Of a stretch of DNA of 64,000 nucleotides, positions 25,249-37,900 are shown in pieces. Origin of the DNA: Gavia stellata (taxonomy: Eukaryota > Chordata > Aves > Gaviiformes > Gaviidae); the NCBI RefSeq assembly GCF_030936135.1, contig NC_082595.1, positions 11,198,430 through 11,262,429 on the forward strand, written 5' to 3'. The first letter of the stretch is position 1; each line of letters starts with the position of its first letter. The notes beneath the pieces were generated by a model, which saw only the letters and a program-made list of their open reading frames with translations, searched no databases and was not told where the DNA came from. The position numbers and the translations under genes are program-made.

Positions 25249-26116
25249 TTATTTAAATATTTAAAATTACGTATCTCTCTAGTAAAATAGTTGGAGTAGA
25301 GGACAGGAAAATTAACAGAACTTTTTATCTACTACAGTGAAAAAAAGCAGATACAATTTTGCACAGACAGATCAAAATACTTCTGTAAAATGAGACCGTT
25401 TAACAAATAACTACCAGACTCCTGTAAAGTGTTAGATCTTCTACTCTTAATTTCATGAAAAGCATTTAGAAAACAGAAGGTAACACTTGTGTCTGCTCTG
25501 AATCTGTAAATTGCACTCGAACAAACTTTGCTATAATTCCTCCATCTATCAACTTTTTCACTGCAGTATTTGGCTATCTTACAGCTACCAACTTATTTAC
25601 CTGCATGATCATTCTATGCATGGAAACTGTCCCACCTTTTCATCATCCCTGCTGTTCTTCTCCAAAACCTGTCAAGCTCTGCTATATGCTTTCTCATATT
25701 GGGGGAAGGCTGCAGGGACTGCAGAGCTCAACAGTAGCCTGAATATAAGTACTAGAGGGATGCCTGTACATGAATACTGTGGTGGTAAAACAAGTCCCAT
25801 CCAGGACTGACAAACACAGCAGGATAAAGCAGAAGAAGGAAGTCTGAATAAAGTAACAAGCTGTGAAAGGAACAAGTTGTGGCAGGGATAGGAACAAATG
25901 CAGGTGGAACTGTCTACAGAGCAGATACCATAAGAGGAACAACTGTCTGAAAAGCAGGACCATATAGCAAAGCTGTCATGTCGAAATTAATGAGAAAAAC
26001 TGGTGCAAAATAACACAACATCAGAGCGGGGAGAGCAGAAGGGCAAACGCTACTTTCCATATTGTGCAGACAGAAGTCTGCTATGCTGACTCAGAGCTAT
26101 GCAATAAATCCATATA
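25249..26116. other. Non-coding DNA
   Basis: No gene or recognisable repeat is visible between the CR1 end and the 26.1 kb hairpin. Short frames on both strands look accidental. Confidence 0.6.
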
Positions 26117-26194
26117 TGCTTGAGCCTTATGCTTACAACTGATAAATGCTTATATGCAATGCATTTATGAACTTGCATATGGTAGGCTCAAGCA
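26117..26194 (+). ncRNA. 78-nt imperfect hairpin, miRNA-precursor-like
   Basis: Three nested complementary stems fit one hairpin. TGCTTGAGCCT (26117-26127) pairs with AGGCTCAAGCA (26184-26194), TATGC (26128-26132) with GCATA (26175-26179), and ATAAATGC (26142-26149) with GCATTTAT (26161-26168). The apical loop is 11 nt. The fold gives 24 perfect pairs with a 4-nt bulge and one 9/6-nt internal loop. Size and shape fit a pre-miRNA, but the 9/6 internal loop is larger than usual. A remnant of a palindromic transposon is an alternative. The minus-strand transcript would fold equally well. No known miRNA is recognised. Confidence 0.3.
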
Positions 26195-28874
26195 CCACAG
26201 AAACCCAACCTAGAACTAGACGAGCCTTCAAGCCAGATGCTACTTTTGGAGGTTTTTGCACCTACATCGAAATCAAGTCATAGACAAGTATGTACCTGTC
26301 AAGATGTGGGCACAGCGCAGCCTTGTACCATGGGAAAATGGCATTCCCAAGAATGGACAACGCTCATGTTTGGTTTTTCCTGCTGCTGAGCTGATGTTTT
26401 CATTGGACTGTCACTGAGATAATGCCAGGCTGTCTCCTGGATGGTAACAGTCAGCTCAGAGATAAGAAGATTGGATTTTGTTCCCTCCCTCTCCTCTGTC
26501 AACATACAGTTGAACTGTAGTTAACTTATAAGTGAATTAGATTTCATCTGCCGTTTTATTGCTACACCACTGAAGCCTCGTAAGATCCTTCTCACCTATT
26601 CATGCTTGCTCTATGTCTTTTTTACCATAAATACTCAGTATCATCAGCAAAGTTGACCACGTAGCACAGGATGTGAGCAGGCAAGCAATATGTACCTCCC
26701 AGGCACCTGGCAAAAATTTCTTCTTCCCCAGAAGCAGAGAGAGAACAGGACAAAGTCAGAGTGATGTTTCCTTTATAGTCCAGTTCAGCTCTTGGGGAAG
26801 CCCAGTGGCACCTGCTCCGGGCTGCATCTCTGCCTAGACGGGAGCACGCAACCAGCAAAGCACTAACAAGCAAGACAGAAGGATGCAAAGAAGCCACAGC
26901 ACATACCAACGTTATGGCTCTGTACCTAAGTCCTGACACAAACTGTTTCAGATCAGGCTCCAGGCTGATTTACACTGGTGCTAAGTCACCCAATAACATC
27001 TACATATCTAAAAAGCACAACTGCCCTTGTTAACTTGAGCAGGAATTTCTGAATTAGTAAAAGAGTGACTGGTCAATTCCCGTAAGACAAAAGGCCAAAT
27101 CCTGACAGAGACAGTTGTTCCTCACCTCTGAGGCACAAACCGAAGTCCTCCCCATACTTCCCTCCCCCTTCTCCTCAGCTCCAACCAAATGACAAGTCTT
27201 GCCTCTAGCCTTTCAAAGAAAACTGCCAACCTGGTTGTATGTGCTTCAGCCCCATGCTTGGAGAGGCCTGAAGTGTTTTGGCTGAGTCTTTTCTTCTAGG
27301 AATTGGCCTGAGGGAAAGTAGGAATAAAAACTCAGAAAACCCCAAAAAGCAAATTAAGAATTAATGGTCTTGTAGTGAGGAATCTGAGGTGCTCCTAACC
27401 CTATTTGTAACACATGAATTCAATTTCTGTCAATATTAGTATTATACAGCAATGCTAATATTAGTCTTCAGCCTTCTAATTTCACTGTAAGAAAAACCCA
27501 AAAGTATTCAGTCCTATTTTAGCATGAATAAGTGCTCAGGGTGCAGATATATAGAAATATTTAGGCAGAAACTTAAACATATTCGTTCAAAATCATATCA
27601 CCTGTTGGTTCTTATTCAGGACCTGTTTTTAACTAGTAAGTGGGAAAACTGCTTATAGTTATCTTGCAGCTCATCCCACTGAAGTAGATTTGAAAGCCAT
27701 AGAGTTTCTAAAAGGTCGGGTAACTTTCTTCATATGTTAAAAGGGAAGGCTGTCCCAGGGTGCCTAAGCAGAACTCACCGAGTCAGTGAGATGTATTAGA
27801 AGTAAGCCTCACTCCTTGACTTTGCTGGCCATTTAGGTACCAACTCACCTGTACGTGGGGTTTTGCTTTCGTGAATGTGTTTCACACATTTGAGATACTT
27901 TCAGTATGGAAAAAAAAAAATCTGAAAGAATTCTCCAAGAACCAAAACTTGTAGCTTGTTTGGAATTGTTTTTATAGCTTGTATCAGTCACCAATTAGGA
28001 AAGAGCAGTGGAGAAGATTGGCCAGCCTTCAAAAAACCACCACACACACAATATCGTGAACCCAGCTTTCCCTTCATTGTGTACGCAAAACACACAACTT
28101 CGCTAAAATCAACAGCGCACCACAGATTTACTTCTCCAATATGCTCTTGGAATTTCCATTAGGACTTTTTTTTTTTTCCTGATCTTTCCAATCTTCTTTC
28201 CACTTTAAGAGATCTCTGGAGGTGGTGGCAGCAATCACCATCAGACCCTCCTAAATGAGCAGCTCCAGGCTTTCTAGGTTTTGCTGAACACAGAAATACA
28301 CCAACACAAACAGCCCCAGGAACCCGGACAGAACTAAAAGATGGCTCTTCAGCAAAGATAAAAGGGCTTTTCAGGAAAGAACGCAAAAGTGTACAAAACA
28401 ACCTCTACCCAAGATTGTTTCCCAAGACTTAACATTGCAATAATAACGTAACAGTTAAAATGGAAACTGTATTTTCTATTCCTGAGAAAAAGAGGTCATT
28501 TCTGTTAGTTTTATGAATTCAGGTATGCATTACTTCAGACCCCACCTTGAATGGACTCTGCAGCCTGGCACACAGCATGCTGGCATAGACCAAGGGAAAG
28601 GAGTTCTTCCAGTTCCATGTTAGGAGGATTTTTCCTCCACGTGATTCTACATGGTAAGTCCAGATTGTTCAACAGCCACCCACGGCTGATAGTCACCTTT
28701 CCAAAATCCTCTTTAATACTTAATTCTGCATTTTATAATTTTAAGCCAAGTCCGTGCAGCAGGAGACCATGTGTGAAGAAGATAAAATGGAAAGCTTAAC
28801 GAAAACCAGCCTCCCCATGTCCATGAGAACTCTTAACCTTAAAGATTCAAAACAATAATGCCTGGCACTTAAAC
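26195..28874. other. Anonymous non-coding DNA
   Basis: No gene or clear repeat is visible. Short open frames on both strands have no recognisable homology. Confidence 0.6.
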
Positions 28875-28910
28875 ACAGCTCCAACATCAAAGCGCTTTAC
28901 AGACCCCACG
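28875..28910 (-). repeat. Possible MIR-type tail remnant
   Basis: ATCAAAGCGCTTTACAGA on the plus strand is the complement of the TGTAAAGCGCTTTGA word typical of the 3' part of sauropsid MIR-like SINEs. Only about 20 bases match convincingly, so this is tentative. Confidence 0.25.
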
Positions 28911-31900
28911 TACGCTGCAATAAAAGGCTCAGGGAATATAAAATGCTCCTCTGTCAGGACAACTGTGTCAGTAATTCCAGTTTACATACGCCACATCAGG
29001 AGACTTCCACCAGCTTCCCTGAAGGCTTACTCCTTATCTCACAGATTTCACTGTAAAAATATTTCAGACTCTGTAACTAATTGAGCAATTGCTGTGCGTA
29101 AAACTTAGCATCACACAGATTTAGACAGAGCATCCAAATGGACAATGAACATGTGTAATACATATATCTGTTGGCAGAAAGCAGCCAGAGACTCTTACTG
29201 AAATTTGCTTCCATGGTATATGCGAGGGATCTTAGAGGTGGAAAAAGGAGGTGCAGGCACAAGGTGGAATGCAGCACAAGACTTAAATATAGCAGTGGAA
29301 GGAGACACAAAGGAGGAGCAGTTCAGACATAGGACTGGAGATGCCAATGGAGCAAAACCAGTGGAAATCTGCACATGCTGGTGTAAATGGTGCGGCACAG
29401 GGCAGGGCTAGACTTGGGAGCTGGGACACAGCTGGTAAGAGGAAAGATACAGTCCAACACTCAAATAAAGTTATTTTTAATAGTTGCATCCATGACTGGA
29501 TGAAGATTAAGGAATTTATTTCAAATGAATTTTTAGCACGTAAATTACATTTTAATGCATTTTGCTTTTTAAACAAACTTGTTTAAAATTTAATAAGAAC
29601 TAATGATGACTTTCCTGAATATCTGATTTTTTTTTTAATCTATTCAAATAATTTATATAAGAAATATTGCATTACTGAATCATGCTGTGAAGTTTAATAA
29701 GTTAAAAGGTGACAATTTTATATGGATGTAGAAATGGAATAAATAAGAGCTGTAGCTGTGGATGTCAATTCAAGTTTTATAAATAATGTAGTAAATAATA
29801 CTGTGACAGAAGTAACTGAGTGAACTCCTGCCCTATTTTAAGTACTTTTCTACCACAAATGCAAGTATTTTTTATTTTGAGCATGAAAATGAGGAAGTTT
29901 TGCCCTAACTAATTTTCAGTTTCCATTTTTTTAGGAGATATGCAGGAAGATTTTCTTTAAAGTATCTAAAAGTTAGAAACACAAAGCAAATCTAAAACCA
30001 GTATTCTTTGTCTTCCTCTTCTCACCTACAAATGAAAACTGGCAGAGAGTGTAAGAGCCCGGTGCTAAAGGACTCAGTATGGGCCAGACTTTCTGAAGGT
30101 CTCAGATATCCAAAGGTGCTGACAGGTTTTTCGGTGCTATTGAAAATCCCCCTAAACACCAAGTCTCCTACTGTCATTACATTATTATTTGTTTGGGAAG
30201 AAAAGCATGAATTTTTGTACTGACCATTAGAAATGCCTCTTTTTTTTTTTTTTTAGGAAAATAACAAATGCAACAAAAATTAAGATTGAAATTAATTCGC
30301 TCAAGTTTCTTCCTCATCTACTGTAAGCATAAGGTCAAGCAAGGATGTGTAAACTCTCTGATTTTAATTAATTCACTTTGGATTGAAGTAGACTTACCAC
30401 TGTCCCTTTGTTTTCCCATTCTTGTTAAAACACATGAAAACTTAATGACTATTAGACCTAACAGTACTCTAGAAACATTGATGTTTCAAAGAGATCTCTC
30501 TTCAAATTTCACACTCTTCATCCCAAGCAGAGCCCACTTACCATTCATTGCTAGTACCTGCCTTCGAGGCACCTCTGCCTACCCCTGTCTTCTCCTTCCT
30601 GCCAGGGCTGCTGTGTCCCAGCGCCTCCCCATCTTCGCCCTGGTGACTACCAGTCCAACAAACCAAGACTATAGCAGCCCTGTGCTGCCAAGATGTAGCA
30701 TTTCCTATGACTTTCAAGGGGCTGCCTGAAGGCAGCCTCTTCTGCACCCTGCCTACACGGTACAGCCAACGGGCCAAATCATTGCTATTGTGGCAATGCA
30801 GAGCAACACTAAATACATTTAAAAACCCAGGCTTTAGGGGTGTATCCATCCTTCCTTTTTGTTAAAAATGGGACCTCAGCGCTGTGCTTACTCTACGTAG
30901 TACTAAGAAACTTCTCTATCAGACTGGTTCTGCCACAGACTGTAAACAGCGTATAAAATCACGATCTCATTGCTTTTATCACTGTTACTGTCCCCTGCTC
31001 TTCAATTAAATCCATTGATGGTAACAGGACACACTACACTTTCTGCTAAATTTCATTAAAAAAAGTAATGCAACGAAACCACTGAAAACCAAAGTCAGCA
31101 TCTATGTATAGAGAAAGGCAACATGTTTTTATTTATACCAAGGTACAGTGACTGTTGGATCAAAGTATCAGGTTATGCTTAGGGAACAGGCATGAACTAC
31201 GGCATCAGGCAGAAAGCTGTACAATTTAAGTTTGAGAGGAAGATCTGTGCAGCTTGTCAGCACTGAACAGCAGATTTTTATATTCTCCTACACCATATCT
31301 GAAAACAGTAAGTGGATTTCCCAATATAACAGTATTCATATTTACAGAGTTTTAAAATATGAGAAGCTTTTCATAGAATTAACCCATACTTCTGAAACTT
31401 CCTTTTGCCAAGCATAAGAACCGTAAATAAAAATATGAATTGCCCCCCCCTCCTTCTCGTATTCTGAAAAGCACTTAAATCAAGAATTTCCCTAAATTTT
31501 TAATGCATCATTTTCATTTCTGGTTTTAAGAAAGAGTAACAAACCTCTGAGTGTTGACACTAAGTAAAATCTTTGTTTGCTTCACACAACGTATCTTATG
31601 ACTTGCATGGGTGTAGTAATCTTTCTATATTCAGATCAGGAGCAATGTCCAAGCATTGTTTTAACCTTGAAGCTATGAAAAATCAGAAAGCTCATGTCCT
31701 CTTTCCAGTGGTAAAAATTATCTGTCCTACTCCTATCGGGTTACAAGATGCTAAACAATTAAAATCACACTATTTTTAACATCTGGTCTCTGCTTATTGC
31801 TACGTTACAAGATGGTTTTAGCAGGTAAAAAAAGATGATCTCAAAATCCTGAAACTAAGCAAACTCCTTTCACTGTATAGACCTCTGGCACGAGGAGACA

Positions 31901-34900
31901 GTAACATTAAAATGATGTAAGTAATAATTTAACAAAGGGAATTAGAAGACGGTTAAAATATAAATAGTGTTCAGACTTCACAACATTTACCTAAGTGCTC
32001 ATAATAATAATATTAGACGATATAAAAATCCTGCCTTTTTTGTGTGATTGAATTTTCTTACAAAACAGCTGAAGCTTTTTCATAAAATCATTTCAAAGAG
32101 AAGTTTTGTTTCAGTGAGGAGGTATAAATATGACAAAACACAACCTGTTTCTCCATCTTCTAGGAGGTGATGGAGGTGATCTTTCTTAATTCAGTTATGG
32201 AAGAGAAGCGTACTATTTAGCTTACTTAAAACTCGATTAGATTTTGATGAAACAGCCCCAGACTTGAAATGTAGTGCTCAGACACCCATAACTTTTAAGA
32301 ACGTTGCTTTAAAATATGTTTTATCAAACTTAGTAAAGACTATTTTCCTCAATAATGAGTGGACCTCCACAATCAATGCTTATTGCTTATGTTTGTTTGA
32401 CCAAATTCAGATAATGTAATGCCATCTCTGCATAAAATGCATGAAATCGGCTTGTGAGAAAAGTTTAGCTAGAAAGCTGAATCTCAGGATTTCATTTCCA
32501 AAAGCCTGAGTTCCTGTGTCAGACAAAAGGTCTGATGCAAATCTGGAGAATTCAGTGTGTAATAAATGGAGGCAACCGATAAATATTACTGCAACTGGTC
32601 AGCTGTGTGACTGGAATATCAAACTTCATAGAATATTGGTAGTTAAATTGCCTCACTGAACAGAAATTATGTGGATTTGAAAGTATTATAAAAGGATAAA
32701 TTATCCCAGCTGTTCTCATTCTCTTAAGTCACTTTTATTAAAACATTTGCTGGAGGCAGTGTTGTCCTGATGCTTAATTTTCACAGACACTTTACAGCCA
32801 CGTCTAACAGTAGAGGTCTTATGGAGTGGATATTGTTTATGTATGGCAGCAAATACAGACAATCTGTATTATAATTTTTTTCTCTTTTTCAGGTATCAAA
32901 TCAAGGGGTTACTGGTCTTAAAGTTGATTTTTTAAAAAATATGTTATTAGTGAATAGGCATGCAACTAATTTCTGTCCTGTTTGAGGAGCAATGTATTGT
33001 ACTGATTGCTAGTTATTATGCACTTGCAAAGTTAAACTTTTTATTACTTTAGTTGATCTATTTAAACTGAGAGTTTCATTAACACCATTAGAAATTAACT
33101 ACTGAAAAAAGGGCAGGATCAGAAATGAGAGAGGTGCTGACGCTCTGACCTTCAGGACTAATGCACACAGAAGGGAAAAATGGCAGTCCCCTGTGATGCT
33201 ACATACACTTGCATTTCCTCCCTTACACCATTCTCTAGATAAAACTGTGTTCTGGATTTCCATCTGATTTAAAAAAAAAAAAGAAAAAGAAGAAACTGGA
33301 TCAAGAACTTTCCTTTCTTTCTTTTTTCTCTTATGAGCTTGTGGGAAAGCTCATTACCATCTACCAGCTATTTTTGTAGGGCATAAGCTAGGGATGCTCT
33401 CCAGTTCTTAAAGGAAGAGTCTGCGTGGTATTAATCAGTATTACCCGGAATGAGATCTCATCACAAATAACAACTGAAAGAACAAAAATGAGCTGCTTTC
33501 TCATTAGTGGAGAAAGCCTCTGCCAGCTGACTTTGAAACAGGTGAGCATGTGCCTGCCCTGTTCCACCTCTTGGGATGACAAAGAGCTTCTGTCTCCAAA
33601 TCAGATGCTGCATCTAATTTGCTGTAACACCAAATCCATTCAAGTGTGTGCATGCGTGTGCGTACACCTGAATGTGGAGATTTTATTGTAAACCTGAACG
33701 GCTAGATACACTGTTATAAGAGAGCATTTAACCACATTTACTGATTTTAAAAAGTGCCCAGCAATCCTGAAGGGTGAAACAGTCTTATTTTTCCTTCTCT
33801 AATAAGGTAAGACGCTATATTTTAAAGTGAGAACCGTAACAGAAATATTTTCTGTATTCACTACTACATTAAAAAAATATATGCTCAAACATACAGCAGC
33901 AGGGTGAAGTGGTAGCGGGAGAGACAGGATAAAAAAAGCCCTGTCCTTCTCAGTTTAGATCTTTTGTTATATTAACCACATTTATTACATATTCAAGGGG
34001 ATTTTAATGGATGCCAGACCAAGAGAAATAACTTCAATTACTTTAATTAGTTTTCCTTCAAGACTACATCTAAAAATGACAGATAGGAATGATGAAACTG
34101 ATTTCCATATACTTGCCTCTTAGTCCTCAATGAGTGTGGGTTTCTCTCTCTCTCCATTTTCTTTTTCCTTTCAGTTTTATTTTATTTATTTATTAAATCT
34201 GCAGCATGGAACAGATTGTCCCAAAAAGAACTATCATTCCTCTGTGTTACTGTCAGGGATATTGTATTCTGGCAAAAGCAACAGATTAATTAGTGAACTG
34301 GCAATTCATTCTCCAACTACGGCTCTTACACATCCACCGGCAAGTTAATGAATTAGTATATATACATTTGCTAGGGAACACCTGCTTTTAACTGGGACAT
34401 TTCTTATGATCAAAAAACCCAAGACCAAACCAGGAAGACAATGCTGAAGGCTTTTTTTTTTCCCCCCAATGCTTTCCTCTCTGCAGCTGTATGTTTTCAG
34501 TCTTTTCTGTGATAATTATACTAATCTTTTTCATGTATAAGTACACCAAGTTTTGATTATAACTCAGAGAAAATGGATCTCATTATTAAATAAAAATACA
34601 CGATATGGGGTTTTTTTAATATCCTACTTCTGAATATCCTGCCTGGATGCTTCTGGGAGGAACAGGTCAAGGAAGCTGTTCAACATCCTTTGCCTAGACG
34701 TTTTAATGAGAAAGGAAGCAGTCAATGCAATGCTGTTGCCTTAACACACCAAAACTGCTTCTGCTGCACCAAAAAAAACCATTGAATTTTTTAACAACAG
34801 TTTTCAGCGCGCTGCTTTGTGGTAAAGAAAAACTGCACTTTGATGCCAGTTAGCACCATGGTGCTGATGAGTGTGCTGTTCATCAAAGGGGCCTGGAGGG

Positions 34901-37900
34901 CATTTGAGGGCTGCAGCAGAGCCAGCAGACTAATTTTGCCCCCTGAAACACTCACTGGTGTGAGTGATCACAGCTCCTCTGCTTTGGGACTCAAGCCTGG
35001 CCAGCTTCTCAGCAGCTCCAAATTCTTTGTTTCTTTAAAAGTCGGACGCCTTCATGAACATTTTGCTCTCCAGCAGGCACAGCTCTGGCTGTCGCTGTGT
35101 CATCCTGAGGCAGGCTGCAGCCAGCTGTGCTGCCAAATGCACTGGTGGACACATGCTGCTCCTGGCCTCTTCTTGATCTGCTGCACATGTGCCTGCTGCC
35201 AGCATGGACTTACTGACCGGGTCACTGCTTGTTTTCGGGCATTTTGAAGCCACTGTTAAACTGACTCTTTGCATTTGGAGGTAGGGAAAACAGCTGCCTC
35301 TAACTGAGAAGTGTTATGACTTCATATTTTAATTAAATATTTGTAGGCAGACAGCAACAAAAGAACACATCTGTCTGCCAGAAAATTAGTATAGTGAGGG
35401 TAACAACATGCAAGAATCAGAGAGAGCGCAGTGAGCTTGAGACCCGCTGAAATCCTTCTTCATCGAATGATCATTTAATGCCTTGAACAGGTAAGAAATC
35501 AGCCAGCTACTTAAGTCAGAGCTGAAGGCACGCAGTGGAAACACTCACCAGCCATACGCAGCATTGCAGAATATGAGATAGTAAGAAACCAGTTATAGAC
35601 AGATATATTTATATTTCCCTATATGCCTGTAACTGGACCAATATCTCATCTTGTGTCTTCTACAGAGCTACTAGAAATTGGTACATTTTGCTACAGACGG
35701 AATACAACCAGCTGTAAAATACTGAATTGGTTGCCAAAGATTGCTGAAGGACTGCAATTGGAGGACTACAGGTGACCTGCTGTTTTTGCAGTCTACTGTC
35801 TCCATCCTGGACTTCTAATTCTTTGTAATCCTGACCGAACCCTCTGAAGACTCTGATGCTGCACTTGCAGTAAGAAATATTTAAACTTAACATGCACAAA
35901 CATGTTGCAGTACGAGCCCACTGAAATGTCCTGGATTCAACACAAGGTATTTAGATAGTAGTAGCTAGCTGAGAACTTTTCTGACCCAAAAATACTGTCA
36001 CACTGACTCTGCAACTTTAGACAGGGAGAGCCAAATTAATACAAACCTGTGTGTGATTTCTCATTAAAAAAATCCCAGTGAAACAGAACCTTTTACCATT
36101 TCCTACAGGAAGAAAAAAATATAATCCCTGCCCCAAAATCTTGGTTTGAAATGTAAGCTAAGATTTTTTTTTTCAATTAAAAGAACTGAAGTCTAAATGA
36201 AATTTAAACCTAAGGCAAACACATCTCCCTGGACCCTATAGACAGGTCAGGAAAACTAACTGGTTTTTGACTGGTTTTATCCCATATTATGACAGGAAAT
36301 TTTCTGGAGACTCGATACCTCCCCAAGACAGGAAAACCATTTGCTGTCCTGCTCTGGTTTCCAAGAAAGACTTTGCTGGATTAGGACGAGTCTAACTCAG
36401 GACGCTGGCCAAAGATTGTCCATTTGACTTGAAAGAGTGCCCACTGCCTATCAGAAGGAGGAAAATTCAGGACCGTTACCTCCAGCCTTATGCTATCCTG
36501 AAAAGTCCAGACAACTGCTACAAACCTGGCTGTCTGCATCCAGGCCAAAGCATTTGCTGTTGCTGCGAAGGTGGCTCCAAGAAGCCAAGCAGTCAGTGCT
36601 TGCCAAAGCACAGAGAATGAAGTGTTGCAACTGTCCTATCTGATTGATCATGCAGCTCTTTCAAAGCTGTTCCTTACTCACTTCTCCTGCATCACAGCCC
36701 TAATAGAGAAGCTTTCGCAGTGCTCGCTTCCATCAAGGATATAAATAAACGTGATGAGCTTTTAGAGGCAACCTGTTAGCACTGTCCTTGCATTAGAAGA
36801 CTATCATGAAGAAACAGCCTCAAGCTTTTAAAGATGAACTAAGAAGTTCCTCTTCAAAGAACTAAACTGTTCAAATGCGAGAATTTAATTCCTGCTTAGT
36901 GACGTTCACAACACTGTGTGTTAAGCATGAATTGAAAAAGGCCTTCAGTTTGCAGCTATGCCATTACCGCTCCATCCCCTAGCAGAAGCTTGGGAGTGAG
37001 GATTCCTCACCAAGGACTGAAAATCCTTCAAGTTCTTTTACACGGCTCCAGCAGCAAAAAGAAAAAAGAATAATAATAAAAAGAAGCTTTACAATAGGCA
37101 TAGAGTCTTGCAGCTTTAACGGATCTTTCATATTTATAGACCTTTTATATCTATAGACCTAGCACTGTATTTTCAGTGAGGACAAGACTTAGGAGGACTT
37201 GCTCCCACTAGCTGCAGAGCAGCGACAAAAGCAGAGCAAGAAGGCAATGTACTAACTCCCAGCTTTACTTTGTTTCCAGAAAGTGAGGCTGCCTCACTGC
37301 AGGGCTTGATGACTGTATAAGCAATCACCTACGTGCACACTGAACTGAGCTCTGATGAACAGGTGGGTACCAGCACATTAGGGAACTGCTGATACAGTCC
37401 ATTATTAAAGTACAGGCCCAGTGCTGCAATCCACAAGCGTGCAGGTGCATGCACGATCAATGTGGTTGTCACCTGAAGCTTTTCTCGTTCCTGTCTTGAA
37501 GACGCACTTTGATCACCTTAATAGAAGAGCTGACCTTAAGAGAAAACAAGAACAGCAACTGCTATGAAAGACAGGCACACAAAAGCTTCCTGTGAAGCAG
37601 CATTACTCATAGCCAGCTGCTTATGATGAGCATCAGCACTCTCATCGGCTCGTGAGTCAGCAGCACCTGCTCCCCATCACCTTCCTGGAGGATACGTAAC
37701 ACAGCACCGTGCTCAGCAGCTCTCTTAAGCATCCAGCCGTCTGCAGTAGGACCTAGCCCACAGGATATGTATTGCATGTCAGCCAGTATGCCCTGCTAAA
37801 TATAAGCGTGCCTTATACTAGTGCCTATAATATTCATTTTGCATATGTGCAGGAGACACTGAACAGTTACCTCACTAGAGCATCACTGCTAAACAGAATC

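Noticed and set aside
30268..30729. 153-codon plus frame starting with ATG
   Set aside because: No recognisable motif. Composition changes midway and the length is compatible with chance in 64 kb of six-frame translation.
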